A stretch of 64,000 nucleotides of DNA from Mesorhizobium neociceri (GTDB lineage Bacteria; Pseudomonadota; Alphaproteobacteria; Rhizobiales; Rhizobiaceae). Location of the stretch: the NCBI RefSeq assembly GCF_013520985.1, contig NZ_JACDTY010000007.1, positions 124,001 to 188,000 of the forward strand, read 5' to 3'. Position 1 is the first letter of the stretch. Every line of letters starts with the position of its first letter. Positions 48,441-57,972 of this stretch are shown piece by piece. The translations under genes were made by a program, and so were the position numbers. The notes under the pieces are model-generated. The model was not told where the DNA came from. It ran no database searches and was given only the letters and a program-made list of their open reading frames with translations.

Positions 48441-48923
48441 TCAACGTGGCGCGATCATCGCCTTGCGAAATGCTTCCAGCGTCTCGGCGCTGACATGGTG
48501 CTCGATGCCTTCGGCATCGATGCGCGCCGTTTCGGCGCTGACACCGAGCGAGCGCAAAAAGGCTTCCACCGTCTGGTGGCGAATGCGGCTCTCCTCCGCC
48601 ACCTTGCGGCCGGCATCGGTGAGGAACACGCCACGATAGGGTTTGCGGGAGACGAGCCCGTCGGCGCACAGCCTGGTCAGCATCTTGGCCACCGTCGGCT
48701 GGGCGACGCCGAGCCTCGCCGCGATATCGACCTGACGCGCCTCGTTGCCGTCCTCGATCAGGTCGGCGATCAGCTCGACATAATCCTCGACCAGCGCGCT
48801 GCGGCGCGCTTCGCGCGTGTGCCGGAAGCCTTCGGAATGAACATCGGCATCCGGAAGCGGCTCTTCGCGTCGAACCGGTTTGTGCTTCAGCGCCAATACG
48901 TGTTCCCTCTTGGCTTTCGACAA
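48441..48923 (-). CDS. mntR: manganese-responsive DtxR-family regulator MntR
   Basis: The protein is close to E. coli Mnt[41 protein letters not shown] as the recognition helix, [20 protein letters not shown], and [19 protein letters not shown]. The metal-binding Glu/His positions in EGIEHH are kept. No ATG fits. I chose the TTG at 48923 (160 residues) with AAAGGG about 10 bases upstream; a TTG at 48998 is also possible. It senses Mn and probably represses the divergent mntH. Confidence 0.88.
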   Translation of the reverse strand: MSKAKREHVLALKHKPVRREEPLPDADVHSEGFRHTREARRSALVEDYVELIADLIEDGNEARQVDIAARLGVAQPTVAKMLTRLCADGLVSRKPYRGVFLTDAGRKVAEESRIRHQTVEAFLRSLGVSAETARIDAEGIEHHVSAETLEAFRKAMIAPR

Positions 48924-49049
48924 ATCAATCGCCCTTTGCCATTCATAGCACGGGCTTAACTGTTCCAGCCGTTTATTTGCATTCCATGGCAGGCGCAACC
49001 GGCGTTTGCGATCACCCCCTGCGCGTCCATCGTCTACCCCGCAAGAAGC

Positions 49050-49078
49050 ATATACAATGAAATATAGCCTATTGCATA
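49050..49078 (+). promoter_or_regulatory. mntH promoter with candidate MntR site
   Basis: TATACAAT (49051-49058) looks like a -10 element. AATATAGCCTATT (49061-49073) is an imperfect AT-rich palindrome resembling the ATAGC/GCTAT core of enterobacterial MntR sites. It lies in the mntR-mntH divergent region. Confidence 0.45.
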
Positions 49079-49138
49079 ATGTTGAGCCCTGGCATAGATA
49101 GGATGACAGATACCAATCCCTTCAGTGGAAAGCCTACC

Positions 49139-50497
49139 ATGTCCGAAGCCGACGCAACCGTGGGATCAGCCTGGCGATTTGACAGGCCGGAAGACAATCC
49201 GCCCAGTCTGCGTGAGGTGAATTCCACGATCGCGGTGCCGCAATCCGGCGTCTGGTTCCGCCGTCTGTTCGCCTTCATGGGGCCGGGCTACATGGTTTCG
49301 GTCGGCTATATGGACCCGGGCAACTGGGCAACCGACCTCGCCGGTGGCGCCCAGTTCGGCTACACGCTTTTGTTTATCATCATGCTGTCGAACCTGATGG
49401 CGATCCTGCTGCAGGCGCTCGCCGCCCGGCTTGGCATCGCCACCGGCCGCGACCTCGCTCAGGCTTGCCGAGCCTACTATCCGCGCCCCGTCAGTTTCGT
49501 GCTGTGGATCGCCTGCGAACTCGCGATCATCGCTTGCGACCTCGCCGAAGTGATCGGCACGGCGATTGCGCTGCAGCTTCTGTTCGGCATTCCGCTGATC
49601 GGCGGCGCCATGCTGACGGCGCTCGACGCTTTCATCGTGCTTTTGTTGATGAACAAGGGGTTCCGCTATCTCGAAGCCTTCGTCATCGCGCTTCTGATCA
49701 TCATCTTCGGCTGTTTCGCCATCCAGATCTTTGCCGCCGCGCCGCCGGTCGGCTCGATCCTGCATTCGATGTTCGTGCCGTCGACGCAGATCGTCACCAA
49801 CCCGGCGATGCTCTACATCGCCATCGGCATCATCGGCGCCACGGTCATGCCGCACAATCTGTACTTGCACTCCTCGATCGTGCAGACGCGCGCCTACGAG
49901 CGGACCGAAAAGGGCAAGCGCGATGCCATCAAATGGGCCACGACCGACTCGACCATCGCACTCGTCCTGGCGCTGTTCGTCAACGCTTCCATCCTGATCG
50001 TCTCGGCCGTCGCCTTCCACGGCACCGGCCACCAGGACGTCGCGGAGATCGGCCAGGCCTTCGAACTCCTCTCGCCGCTGCTTGGCCTCGGCATCGCCTC
50101 GATCCTGTTTGCGGTGGCGCTGCTAGCCTCGGGCCTCAATTCGACGGTGACGGCCACACTGGCCGGCCAGATCGTCATGGAAGGCTTTTTGCGCCTGCGC
50201 ATTCCACAATGGGCGCGCCGGCTGCTGACGCGCGGCATCGCCATCGTTCCGGTCGTGATCGTCACCGCGCTCTACGGCGAAAAGGGCACCGGCCAGCTGC
50301 TGGTCTTCAGCCAGGTAATCCTGTCGATGCAGCTGCCCTTCGCGGTCATCCCGCTGGTGCAGTTCGTCTCCGACAAGGAGAAGATGGGCAACCTTGCCAT
50401 TCCGCGTAGCGTCGCGGCCCTTGCCTGGGTGGTCGCCGCCATCATCCTGGTGCTCAACTTCAAGCTGCTCTACGACACCGTCTTCGGCGTCGGCTGA
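49139..50497 (+). CDS. mntH: NRAMP-family Mn2+/H+ symporter MntH
   Basis: This protein has about 11 helices. The metal-binding motif in helix 1 is [15 protein letters not shown], and the helix-6 motif is [20 protein letters not shown]. Both are hallmark NRAMP motifs, so proton-driven Mn uptake is expected. I chose the ATG at 49139 (452 residues) with GGAAAG upstream; ATGs at 49079 and 49103 are in frame, but the first lies almost in the operator. Confidence 0.93.
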   Translation: MSEADATVGSAWRFDRPEDNPPSLREVNSTIAVPQSGVWFRRLFAFMGPGYMVSVGYMDPGNWATDLAGGAQFGYTLLFIIMLSNLMAILLQALAARLGIATGRDLAQACRAYYPRPVSFVLWIACELAIIACDLAEVIGTAIALQLLFGIPLIGGAMLTALDAFIVLLLMNKGFRYLEAFVIALLIIIFGCFAIQIFAAAPPVGSILHSMFVPSTQIVTNPAMLYIAIGIIGATVMPHNLYLHSSIVQTRAYERTEKGKRDAIKWATTDSTIALVLALFVNASILIVSAVAFHGTGHQDVAEIGQAFELLSPLLGLGIASILFAVALLASGLNSTVTATLAGQIVMEGFLRLRIPQWARRLLTRGIAIVPVVIVTALYGEKGTGQLLVFSQVILSMQLPFAVIPLVQFVSDKEKMGNLAIPRSVAALAWVVAAIILVLNFKLLYDTVFGVG

Positions 50498-50551
50498 ATT
50501 TCCCCTTACAACCGCGACAAACCGGCAGTTCGCGCTATCTTGTAGCGCACC

Positions 50552-51412
50552 ATGACTAAGGTCGAAGACGCCAGGAAATTCTATGCACAGCTGATGGCGG
50601 CCAGTGCCGGCTCGGCCGATCCGCGTCTCGAAGAGGCGTTCGCCACGGTGCCGCGCGAGGCCTTCCTCGGTCCCGGACCTTGGACAGTCGTCGCCGGCAG
50701 GGCGCTCATCACAGGCAACGGCCGGATCATGACGCCGAGCGCCGATCCGGTTCACATCTATCAGGATGTGCTGGTGGCGCTCGATGCCGACAAGGGCATC
50801 AACAATGGCGAGCCCTCGCTGCACGCCATGTGGATCGGCAGGATTGCCCCGAGACCGGGTGAGGCCGTCACCCATGTCGGCGCCGGCACCGGCTACTACA
50901 CCGCCTTGCTGGCCCGCCTGGTTTCGCCGGGCCGGGTGACCGCCTTCGAACTGGAGGCCGATCTTGCTGCCAGAGCGACAATGAACCTCGAAACCTATGA
51001 CAATGTGAGCGTCGTCCATGGCGATGCGGTCACAAGCGACCTGCCGCCTTCCGACATCATCTATGTCAACGCCGGTGTTGTGGCGCCGCCGGTTGCCTGG
51101 CTGCGAGTGCTGAAGCCCGGCGGCCGCATGATCTTTCCCTGGCGTCCGTCCCCGAGCGTCGGTCTGGCCGTGATGGTGACCCGCACCGACAAAGGCTTTG
51201 CCTGCGACCCGTTCATGCGATCATGGTTTATCCCTTGCGTTGGCGCTTCAGTGGCTAGGTCAGCGGCGAAAATTCCTGACCTCAAGAGAGCGGCGAGCAG
51301 CCGTTCTATCTGGCTGACTTCGGACAGGGTGCCCGACAGCACCGCCACCGCTGTCATCGGCGACCTCTGGTTTTCGTCGCAGGCTCCTGGCAGCGGGCGA
51401 AAGCAGCTATAG
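50552..51412 (+). CDS. protein-L-isoaspartate O-methyltransferase-like protein
   Basis: This 286-residue protein has the Pcmt layout: VPREAFLGPGPW at the start, then the SAM motif VTHVGAGTGYYTALLARLVS, VTAFELEADLAA and YVNAGVVAPPVAWLRVLKPG with GGRMIFPW. It is longer than typical Pcm, with a C-terminal extra domain. True isoaspartate repair is not certain; it may methylate another substrate. Confidence 0.78.
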   Translation: MTKVEDARKFYAQLMAASAGSADPRLEEAFATVPREAFLGPGPWTVVAGRALITGNGRIMTPSADPVHIYQDVLVALDADKGINNGEPSLHAMWIGRIAPRPGEAVTHVGAGTGYYTALLARLVSPGRVTAFELEADLAARATMNLETYDNVSVVHGDAVTSDLPPSDIIYVNAGVVAPPVAWLRVLKPGGRMIFPWRPSPSVGLAVMVTRTDKGFACDPFMRSWFIPCVGASVARSAAKIPDLKRAASSRSIWLTSDRVPDSTATAVIGDLWFSSQAPGSGRKQL

Positions 51413-51535
51413 GTATCGTTCATCAAGGCGCGGTGGAAATTATTGCCGTCGCCCGTCGGACGGATGCCGGCCCATCCGTCCTTGGATCTGAAGTCCGTCC
51501 CCGACGGCGCGGACCAAAAGAGAAGGAAAAATCCA

Positions 51536-52186
51536 ATGAGGAAGATCATCGCCGCCACCTTCGTCAGCCTCGACGGCGTCATGCAAGCGCCAGGTGGTCC
51601 GGAAGAGGATCCGGTTGGCGGCTTCGAGTTCGGCGGCTGGACCTTCCACTACTTTGACGAGGTGGCGGGCGTGGCAATGGATGAGCTGTTCTCCAAACCC
51701 TTCGCCCTGCTGCTCGGCCGCAGAACCTACGACATCTTCGCCGCGTACTGGCCGTATCAGAAAGATCCGATCGGAGATGCCTTCAACCCTGCGACCAAAT
51801 ATGTGGCGACGCATCGGCCTGACACACTCACCTGGGAAAATACGCAATGGCTTGGGGAAGATATCGTCGCGGCGTTGCGCCGCCTCAGCCAGGAGGATGG
51901 GCCTGACCTGCTCATCCAGGGTTCGGGCGAGCTGATCCAGACCTTGCTGGCCAACGGGCTGATCGACGAGATCCGGCTGATGATCTTCCCGCTGCTGCTG
52001 GGCAAGGGCAAGCGGCTGTTCGATGGCGGCGCGATGCCGGCCGCCTTCAAGCTCGTGAAGTCGCAGGCCACCACCACCGGCGTCATCATGGCGACCTACG
52101 AACGCGCGGGCGAAATCAAGGTCGGATCGTTCGCCACGCAGGATCCGTCCGACGCCGAGCTCGAGCGGCGCAAGAACTGGAAGTGA
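51536..52186 (+). CDS. dihydrofolate-reductase-fold (RibD C-terminal-like) protein
   Basis: This 216-residue protein starts MRKIIAATFVSLDGVMQAPG; AGAAGGAAAA lies before it. It contains FALLLGRRTYDIFAAYWPYQ, LIQGSGELIQTLLANGLIDE and RLMIFPLLLGKGKRLF, the RibD_C/YyaP pattern. NADPH-dependent reductase activity is likely; many relatives in this family are uncharacterised. Confidence 0.86.
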   Translation: MRKIIAATFVSLDGVMQAPGGPEEDPVGGFEFGGWTFHYFDEVAGVAMDELFSKPFALLLGRRTYDIFAAYWPYQKDPIGDAFNPATKYVATHRPDTLTWENTQWLGEDIVAALRRLSQEDGPDLLIQGSGELIQTLLANGLIDEIRLMIFPLLLGKGKRLFDGGAMPAAFKLVKSQATTTGVIMATYERAGEIKVGSFATQDPSDAELERRKNWK

Positions 52187-52210
52187 TCGGACTTGGCGCC
52201 AAGCTGGAAC

Positions 52211-52392
52211 ACCCCTCATCCGACCGAGCTTCGCTCGGCCACCTTCTCCCACAAGGGGAGAAGGTGGAGCCTGGCCCACGCGGCTAAGCCAATCTCCAGC
52301 GTTTGCAATTAGCGGTGACATGGGTGCGCCTCTTCCTTCTCCCCTTGTGGGAGAAGGTGGATCGGCGCGAAGCGCCGAGACGGATGAGGGGT
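52211..52392. repeat. pair of inverted ~58-bp intergenic repeats
   Basis: The left arm (52211-52268) reads CCCCTCATCCGACCGAGCTT..., then ACCTTCTCCCACAAGGGGAG. The right arm (52336-52392) is its near reverse complement, ending GACGGATGAGGGGT. They are separated by about 67 bp and each contains its own inner hairpins. They would pair as a long stem at the RNA level and may end transcripts of both convergent genes. I recall this as a common Mesorhizobium element. Confidence 0.75.
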
Positions 52393-52412
52393 GCTCCAGC
52401 GAAGTGCGACTT

Positions 52413-53282
52413 TCAAGCCGCCACGGCCCGCCGTGCCAGCCCATCCCTGATATACCGTGCAAACTCCTGCGCGGCCGGCGCCGCGCCAAACCTTGGCAGA
52501 TGCAGGTTGATCGAAAAATTCGGCAGCGGCGGCAGCCCGGTATCGAAGGGCAGAATGTCGAGGTCGGCCGGCACAGTGGAGGCGAGCCATGCTGTGACGG
52601 CGAGGTCGGAGCGCACCGTCGCGGTCGTCGCGTCGATGTTGCCGTTTTCGAACACGGTGCGCCATTCCAAACCATGCTCGTTCAACGCCGACAGCACCAC
52701 CGGGCGGAAAGCGCAGGTGTCGGCGACGATCGACACCGGCAGCGGCCGCTTGGCGCGGGCGACGCCGCCCTTGGCTCCGACCCAGACCAGCCGGTCGATG
52801 GCAAGGCATTCACCGGCCGACGGGCCGACCCGTTCCTCGATGACCGCGAGATCGATGGTGCCGGCTGCAAGGGCAGCAGTGAGGTCCGGCGAGGCGGCGC
52901 AGAGCAGTGAAATCTCGACCTGCGGATAGGTCTCGGCATAGGCCTTTAGCACCGGCGCCAGCAAGGTGCCGACAAGGTCGTAGGGCACACCGAGCCGCAC
53001 CTGGCCGGCGACCTCGGTGCCCGCCATCTCGGCCCAGATCTCGTCATTGAGGCCAAGCAGCCGCTTTGCCTTGCCGAACAGTCGCTCGCCGGGCCGTGTC
53101 AGCCGCAAGCCCCGCCGGTCGCGCTCGAACAGGCTGCAGCCCAGCGCCTCCTCCAGCCGTTTGACCTGCTGGCTGACGGCGCCTTGCGTCAGGTGCAGCG
53201 CGTTCGCCGCAACCGTCATGCTGGCCTTGTCGGCGACGGTGACGAAGGTACGGATCAGAGCCATGTCGAGGTTTCGGATCAT
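52413..53282 (-). CDS. LysR-family transcriptional regulator
   Basis: This protein has the LysR helix-turn-helix (MALIRTFVTVADKASMTVAA, LTQGAVSQQVKRLEEALGC) and a C-terminal effector domain with GVPYDLVGTLLAPVL. I chose the start MIRNLDMALIRTF at 53282 (289 residues); a shorter start is also possible. It is divergent from the LysE-like exporter and probably activates it. Confidence 0.86.
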   Translation of the reverse strand: MIRNLDMALIRTFVTVADKASMTVAANALHLTQGAVSQQVKRLEEALGCSLFERDRRGLRLTRPGERLFGKAKRLLGLNDEIWAEMAGTEVAGQVRLGVPYDLVGTLLAPVLKAYAETYPQVEISLLCAASPDLTAALAAGTIDLAVIEERVGPSAGECLAIDRLVWVGAKGGVARAKRPLPVSIVADTCAFRPVVLSALNEHGLEWRTVFENGNIDATTATVRSDLAVTAWLASTVPADLDILPFDTGLPPLPNFSINLHLPRFGAAPAAQEFARYIRDGLARRAVAA

Positions 53283-53379
53283 GCCCAGCATTATATCTGC
53301 TAATGTCAGACATCGCAAACATTGCATTTACTGAAGCAGGCGGGAGTCTACCATGGGCGCCTCCGATGAAGGACGCACC

Positions 53380-53979
53380 ATGCTCCAGCCCATCCTGCCG
53401 CTCATCCTGTTTGCCTTCGTGGCCACTGCCACACCCGGCATCGCCACCACTTTGTCCACCGCCTCGGGCGCGCAGTTCGGCTTTCGCCGCTCTGTTCCCC
53501 TGATGGCCGGCAGTGCCGCCGGCCTTGCCACGGTGACCGGGGCTGCTGCCGCCGGGCTCGCCGGCCTGCTGCTGGCCATGCCGTCGCTGCAGCTGGCGAT
53601 GAAGATCATCGGCTCGCTCTATCTGATCTGGCTGGCGATCAAGATCGGCCGCGCCGGGCCACCCAATCTCGATGTGACGATGGCCAAGCCCAACTCCTTC
53701 TTCGGCGGCGCCGGCATTCAGTGGATGAACCCGAAGGGTTGGGCGATGGGCCTGGGTGCCGCGGCCTCTTTCGCGGCCCTCGCCGACGGACCGGGACAAC
53801 TCGCCCTGCTGCTCGGCTCGACCTTCGGCCTCACCGCCGCCATCTCGCTGTCCGTCTGGTGCGTGGCGGGCATGGTGCTGGCGCGGCTGCTCAAGACCGA
53901 ATGGCAATGGCGCGCGCTCAACATCGTGCTGGCGCTGGTGCTGGCGGCGTCGATCATTCCGATGTGGCGGACGGCGTAG
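53380..53979 (+). CDS. LysE/RhtB-family amino acid exporter
   Basis: This 199-residue, six-helix protein has the LysE pattern: FVATATPGIATTLSTASGAQ near the start and KIIGSLYLIWLAIKIGRAG in helix 3, with NPKGWAM. It exports amino acids or related compounds. AAGGA lies 8 bases before the chosen ATG. Divergent from the LysR gene. Confidence 0.85.
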   Translation: MLQPILPLILFAFVATATPGIATTLSTASGAQFGFRRSVPLMAGSAAGLATVTGAAAAGLAGLLLAMPSLQLAMKIIGSLYLIWLAIKIGRAGPPNLDVTMAKPNSFFGGAGIQWMNPKGWAMGLGAAASFAALADGPGQLALLLGSTFGLTAAISLSVWCVAGMVLARLLKTEWQWRALNIVLALVLAASIIPMWRTA

Positions 53980-54002
53980 GCGCCGACCGCCACATCCAGC
54001 CC

Positions 54003-54797
54003 TCAAGCTGCGTAACGGGCGGCCGGCTTGTCGGCGTGCAGGCTGCCGTAGAAGGCTTGCCTTGCACCGAGGAAGGTGTCGATCTTGGCGGCATCGGCCA
54101 GCGCCGGCACGGTGACGGCTTCGCCCCTGGCGAGACCGACAAGGGCGGCGTCGACCATATCGTCGGCGCTCATGATGATTTCCTTCGGCAGCTGGTCGAT
54201 ATCGCTGCCGGCAAGTTCCCAGAAATCGGTGCGGGTCGCGCCCGGCAGCACCGCCTGCACCTTCACATTGGTGCCGGCGACCTCGCGGTGCAGCCCCTCG
54301 GTGAAGTTGACGACATAGGCCTTGGTGCCGCTGTAGATGCCGCCGAACGAGGTCTCATAGGCAAGCACCGAAGCGATGTTGACGATGGCGCCGCGGTTGC
54401 GCGCCAGAAGCCCCGGCAGCACGGCGCGGGTCAGACGGGTCAAGGCAATGACGTTGACCTTGATCATGCGCTCGGCCTCGTCGGCGTCGGCGGTTGCCAC
54501 CACCTGCTGGCCGCCGATACCGGCATTGTTGACCAGCAGCGTCACGCTGTCGTCGGCAGAAATGGCCTTTTCCACGCGGCGCACATCATTGTCGTCGGCG
54601 AGATCGGCGGCGATCACGCTGACCTTGCGCTTGTAGGCATAACGCAGCTTTTCAGCCAGTTCCTCGAGCCGGTCGGCGCGCCGCGCCACCAGCACCAGAT
54701 CATAGCCCTGCCCTGCCAGCCGGTCGGCATAGACAGCACCTATGCCGGCCGATGCGCCGGTGATGACCGCGGTACCCTTGTTGTCCTGTCCACTCAT
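54003..54797 (-). CDS. short-chain dehydrogenase/reductase
   Basis: This 264-residue SDR has the glycine motif AVITGASAGIGAVYADRLAG, NNAGIGG, Ser in IVNIASVLAYE and YxxxK as YSGTKAYVVNFTEGL. The full tetrad is present. AAGGAA lies before the ATG. Divergent from a MarR regulator whose palindromic operator lies in between, so it is its probable target; substrate unknown. Confidence 0.87.
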   Translation of the reverse strand: MSGQDNKGTAVITGASAGIGAVYADRLAGQGYDLVLVARRADRLEELAEKLRYAYKRKVSVIAADLADDNDVRRVEKAISADDSVTLLVNNAGIGGQQVVATADADEAERMIKVNVIALTRLTRAVLPGLLARNRGAIVNIASVLAYETSFGGIYSGTKAYVVNFTEGLHREVAGTNVKVQAVLPGATRTDFWELAGSDIDQLPKEIIMSADDMVDAALVGLARGEAVTVPALADAAKIDTFLGARQAFYGSLHADKPAARYAA

Positions 54798-54861
54798 TGT
54801 CGTGTTCCTTTTCGCTGCCCTGCGAGACGGAAATCTCCAGTCCCGCCGCCTGATTTCCAAT

Positions 54862-54904
54862 TAGTGGCATATACCACTATCTGGGAAATAGGTATATGCC
54901 ACTA
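54862..54904. promoter_or_regulatory. MarR-type operator between SDR and marR genes
   Basis: The arms TAGTGGCATATACC (54862-54875) and GGTATATGCCACTA (54891-54904) are perfect inverted repeats of 14 bp. The left arm runs into a smaller palindrome AGTGGCATATACCACT. Binding would control both divergent genes. Confidence 0.82.
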
Positions 54905-54977
54905 TCTTGTCAACGGAGGCGGCAGAAACTATTTCTGCGGCAGGCCGGCAGACGCTTTTTGCCGGCGAGGAGTCGTG

Positions 54978-55442
54978 ATGGACAAGACTGCGATGCCGGG
55001 CTTCAGCCCTTGCAACAATGCAACGCTGCGGCGCGCCGCGCGCAAGCTCAGCCGCTTCTATGACGATGTGATCGCGCCTTCGGGCCTGAAGGGCACGCAA
55101 TATGGCCTGCTCTACCAGATCCATGTCGGCAGCGAGCCGGCGATGGGCACGATTGCAGAAGAGATGGTTATGGATCTGTCGGCGCTCGGCCACACGCTGA
55201 AGCCGCTGATCCGCGACTTCTATGTCGAGACTTTCGCCGACAAGGACGATCGCCGCGTCAAGCGGGTGCGGCTGACACCCCAAGGCCTCGCCAAACTCGA
55301 GGAGACGACGAAATTGTGGAGCTTTGCCCAGCAGCGGTTCGAGGCGCTGGTCGGCCAGCAACGAGCGGCGGATCTGCGCGCCATGCTCGACGAAGTCGCG
55401 GCGCTGGACTACGAAGTGCCGCCGGCCGCCCCTTCAAGCTGA
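54978..55442 (+). CDS. MarR-family transcriptional regulator
   Basis: This 154-residue protein has a MarR winged helix (about 35-105): GLKGTQYGLLYQIHVG, IAEEMVMDLSALGHTLKPLI and the wing DKDDRRVKRVRLTPQGLAKL. GAGGAG lies 8 bases before the ATG. Probably a ligand-released repressor of itself and of the divergent SDR gene. Confidence 0.87.
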   Translation: MDKTAMPGFSPCNNATLRRAARKLSRFYDDVIAPSGLKGTQYGLLYQIHVGSEPAMGTIAEEMVMDLSALGHTLKPLIRDFYVETFADKDDRRVKRVRLTPQGLAKLEETTKLWSFAQQRFEALVGQQRAADLRAMLDEVAALDYEVPPAAPSS

Positions 55443-55531
55443 AAGAGCGGCCGGCAAGCAAATCTCGAAAAGCAATTCCAGGAAAAGTGTTGGGCGGTTT
55501 TTCCGTCCGGAATTGCGTCAAACTAGTAGTT

Positions 55532-56710
55532 CTACTCCGCCGGCACGGCGGCCAGCCGGGCCGCCCAGCGGCCGGCCAGCACCACGCCAAGCCCGATCAG
55601 CGGGAAGATGGCGGCGATGAGGCCGAGGTCGGCCGGCACGCCGTAGCGCAGCACGGCGCCGCCGACCACAGCTCCCAGCGCCACACCGAGATAGAGCGCC
55701 GAGGCGTTGAGCGACAGCACGATCGGGGCGGCATCGGGCGCCAGCTTGATGATCCGGCTGGCCTGCGCCGGCGGGAATGCCCAGCCGACCATGCCCCACG
55801 GCACCATCATGGCCATCAACACCGGCCCGGCGAGATGCTGCGGCAGGAAGGTCGGCACGACCGAGAGCATGACCAGCATGGCGGCGCTCAGCGCCAGCGA
55901 CCAGCCGACGGTGCGCGTCGCGCCGAACCGGTCGGCCGCCTGGCCGCCGGCGATGTTGCCGATGACGGCGCCGACGCCGAAGGCGAGCAGCATGCCGGGC
56001 AGTGCCAGCGGGCTCAAGCCGCCGCTCTGGATGGCCAGCGGTGCGATATAGGAAAACACCGAAAAGGCGCCGATCAGGGCGAGCGCCGTGGTCAACAGGA
56101 TCGGCATGACACCGGGGCGCAGCGCCGCGGCCAGCCGCCGCTTCAGCGGCAGCCTGGTGCCGACAATGCCGCGCGGCAGCCGGTACCACAGGATCGCGCC
56201 GACCAGCGCGCCGAGCCCGGCAATGGCAAAGAAGGTGCCGCGCCAGCCGGCGATCGTCGCGACCAGCGCGCCGAGCGGTGCGCCGAGCGCAACCGCCACG
56301 GTGGTGCCGCCGACGACGACTGCAATGGCGCGCGCCCGGTGATGGTCATCGACCAGCGCCACCGCCGTGCCTTGCGCGGTCGCGGCAAACAGCCCCGACG
56401 ACAGCGCCATGATGATGCGGGCTATGAGCAGCAGTTCGAAGGACGAGCTGAGCGCCGCCACCAGATTACCGATGACGAAGAACACCAGCGTCCACAGAAT
56501 GACGCGGCGCCGGTCCCATTCACCGGTCAGCGTCGCCAGGATCGGCGTGCCGATCGCATAAGCGAGCGCAAAGGCGGTGATCAGCGTGCCGGCGAGCGGA
56601 ATCGAAATGCCGGCATCGCCGGCGATATCGGGCAAAAGGCTGGAAATGACAAAGCCTTCGGTCGAGATCGTGAACGATCCGAGCGCAAGCCAGAAGAGGC
56701 GCTTGTCCAT
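55532..56710 (-). CDS. MFS transporter, DHA1 family
   Basis: This 392-residue, 12-helix protein begins MDKRLFWLALGSFTISTEGF, has ATLTGEWDRRRVILWTLVFF in loop 2 and ALSSGLFAATAQGTAVALV, resembling the AraJ-type exporters. AAGGACA lies before the ATG. The ArsR-type regulator is divergent with a palindromic site between them, so it probably controls this exporter. Confidence 0.87.
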   Translation of the reverse strand: MDKRLFWLALGSFTISTEGFVISSLLPDIAGDAGISIPLAGTLITAFALAYAIGTPILATLTGEWDRRRVILWTLVFFVIGNLVAALSSSFELLLIARIIMALSSGLFAATAQGTAVALVDDHHRARAIAVVVGGTTVAVALGAPLGALVATIAGWRGTFFAIAGLGALVGAILWYRLPRGIVGTRLPLKRRLAAALRPGVMPILLTTALALIGAFSVFSYIAPLAIQSGGLSPLALPGMLLAFGVGAVIGNIAGGQAADRFGATRTVGWSLALSAAMLVMLSVVPTFLPQHLAGPVLMAMMVPWGMVGWAFPPAQASRIIKLAPDAAPIVLSLNASALYLGVALGAVVGGAVLRYGVPADLGLIAAIFPLIGLGVVLAGRWAARLAAVPAE

Positions 56711-56723
56711 TGGGGTGTCCTTA

Positions 56724-56741
56724 GTTCAAAAGTTATTGAAC
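56724..56741. promoter_or_regulatory. ArsR-type operator upstream of the MFS gene
   Basis: A perfect inverted repeat GTTCAA-N6-TTGAAC lies 14 bases before the MFS start. It is AT-rich and suited to an ArsR-family dimer; occupancy would block the MFS promoter. Confidence 0.65.
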
Positions 56742-56916
56742 AATTGGACATAACAGGGCATGATGTCAATGAAGATGGCCAAAAATAGCTGAAGCCTGCT
56801 GACAGCCCTGTGTCAGGACAGCCGGTAGCCTCGATCGCGAAACGGAGAAACACTGTGTATGCGCCGGACAAGATGGACGCGTTGAAATCGCCACCGACTG
56901 TGCTTAGTTTCGGGCC

Positions 56917-57273
56917 ATGACCTTGCCGCACCCCAATACAGACCAGATCAGCCTGCCGATCGTGCTCGCCGTGCTTGGCGACCCGACCAGGCTCGCCATC
57001 GTGCGCTATCTCGCGAGCAAGGAAGGCGTGGCGCTGAACTGCAGCCAGTTCCTCGATCTCGGCTCGAAGACCAATCTCAGCTATCACCTCGCCAAACTGC
57101 GCGAAGCCGGCGTCACCCGCGCCGAAGTGGTCGGCACCAACCGGATGATCACGCTGCGCCGCACCGATCTCGACGCCCGCTTCCCCGGCCTGCTCGACAG
57201 CGTCATCGCCGCGGCTGGCGACGACCCTGCCCTGCCCGCGGTCGGCGGCCACGACATCGAAGTGCCGGCCTAG
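56917..57273 (+). CDS. ArsR-family helix-turn-helix regulator
   Basis: This 118-residue protein has the ArsR winged helix: LAVLGDPTRLAIVRYLASKE, then LDLGSKTNLSYHLAKLREAG and the wing GTNRMITLRRTDLDARFPG. The ELCVC metal motif is absent, so it probably senses an organic or redox signal. Divergent from the MFS exporter. Confidence 0.86.
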   Translation: MTLPHPNTDQISLPIVLAVLGDPTRLAIVRYLASKEGVALNCSQFLDLGSKTNLSYHLAKLREAGVTRAEVVGTNRMITLRRTDLDARFPGLLDSVIAAAGDDPALPAVGGHDIEVPA

Positions 57274-57296
57274 CTGGTGCCGAAGTCAGGCCGTTC

Positions 57297-57767
57297 CTAG
57301 CGCTGCCAAAAACCGATATGCGGGGCGAGAAGCTCCTCGTCCATCTCGGGGAAAGGACCGTGGACCTCGACCGGCTTCTGCCCGGAGCCAAGCACTGTCC
57401 GCGACGACAGGCTCATCGTCGGATTCTCGGCATGGTCGCCAGTCAGCGCGAGAAGCTTGGTCTCCTCGTAGCCATAGACCAGCCGGCCGATATTGGCCCA
57501 GTAGAGCGTTCCGGTGCACATCGCACAGGGCTCGCCGGTTGTGACCAGCGTGCAGGACCAGAGGAATTCCGGCGGATAGGCGTCCGCGGCACGCCGGCAG
57601 AGCTCGGTTTCGGCGTGGCGCATGGTGTTGATGTTGCCTTGCCGCATCAGGACGCGATCGTCGGGGCCGACGAGCACACAGCCGAAAGGATGATGCCCGT
57701 GCGCGGCAGTCTCGCGCGCGACGTCATTGGCGGCGCGAAGGTGGGCAACCATCTGGTCGCGGGTCAT
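57297..57767 (-). CDS. cytidine/deoxycytidylate-deaminase-family nucleoside deaminase
   Basis: This 156-residue protein has the zinc site HAETELCR (His and catalytic Glu) and TGEPCAMCTGTLYWANIG (PCxxC). It starts MTRDQMVAHLRAANDVARET; CGGAGGGATC lies before it. The layout is that of guanine/tRNA-adenosine-type deaminases, more likely acting on a free base or nucleoside. Confidence 0.88.
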   Translation of the reverse strand: MTRDQMVAHLRAANDVARETAAHGHHPFGCVLVGPDDRVLMRQGNINTMRHAETELCRRAADAYPPEFLWSCTLVTTGEPCAMCTGTLYWANIGRLVYGYEETKLLALTGDHAENPTMSLSSRTVLGSGQKPVEVHGPFPEMDEELLAPHIGFWQR

Positions 57768-57972
57768 CGCCTGATCCCTCCGAGGCTGTCTTGAGCAGAT
57801 ACTCCCCAGACGAACTCTGGACGGCGTGGAAGCTAGCAGATGCAGTGCTTCGGCGATAGCCAAGCTCCCGGCTGCCCAGAACGATCTCAAGGGCTTGATA
57901 ATGAAGGCAGGAGCTTGATAACGAAGACGGGCCGCAAAGCCTCCAACGGGGCTGCACCAAGGAGCCCGCCGC

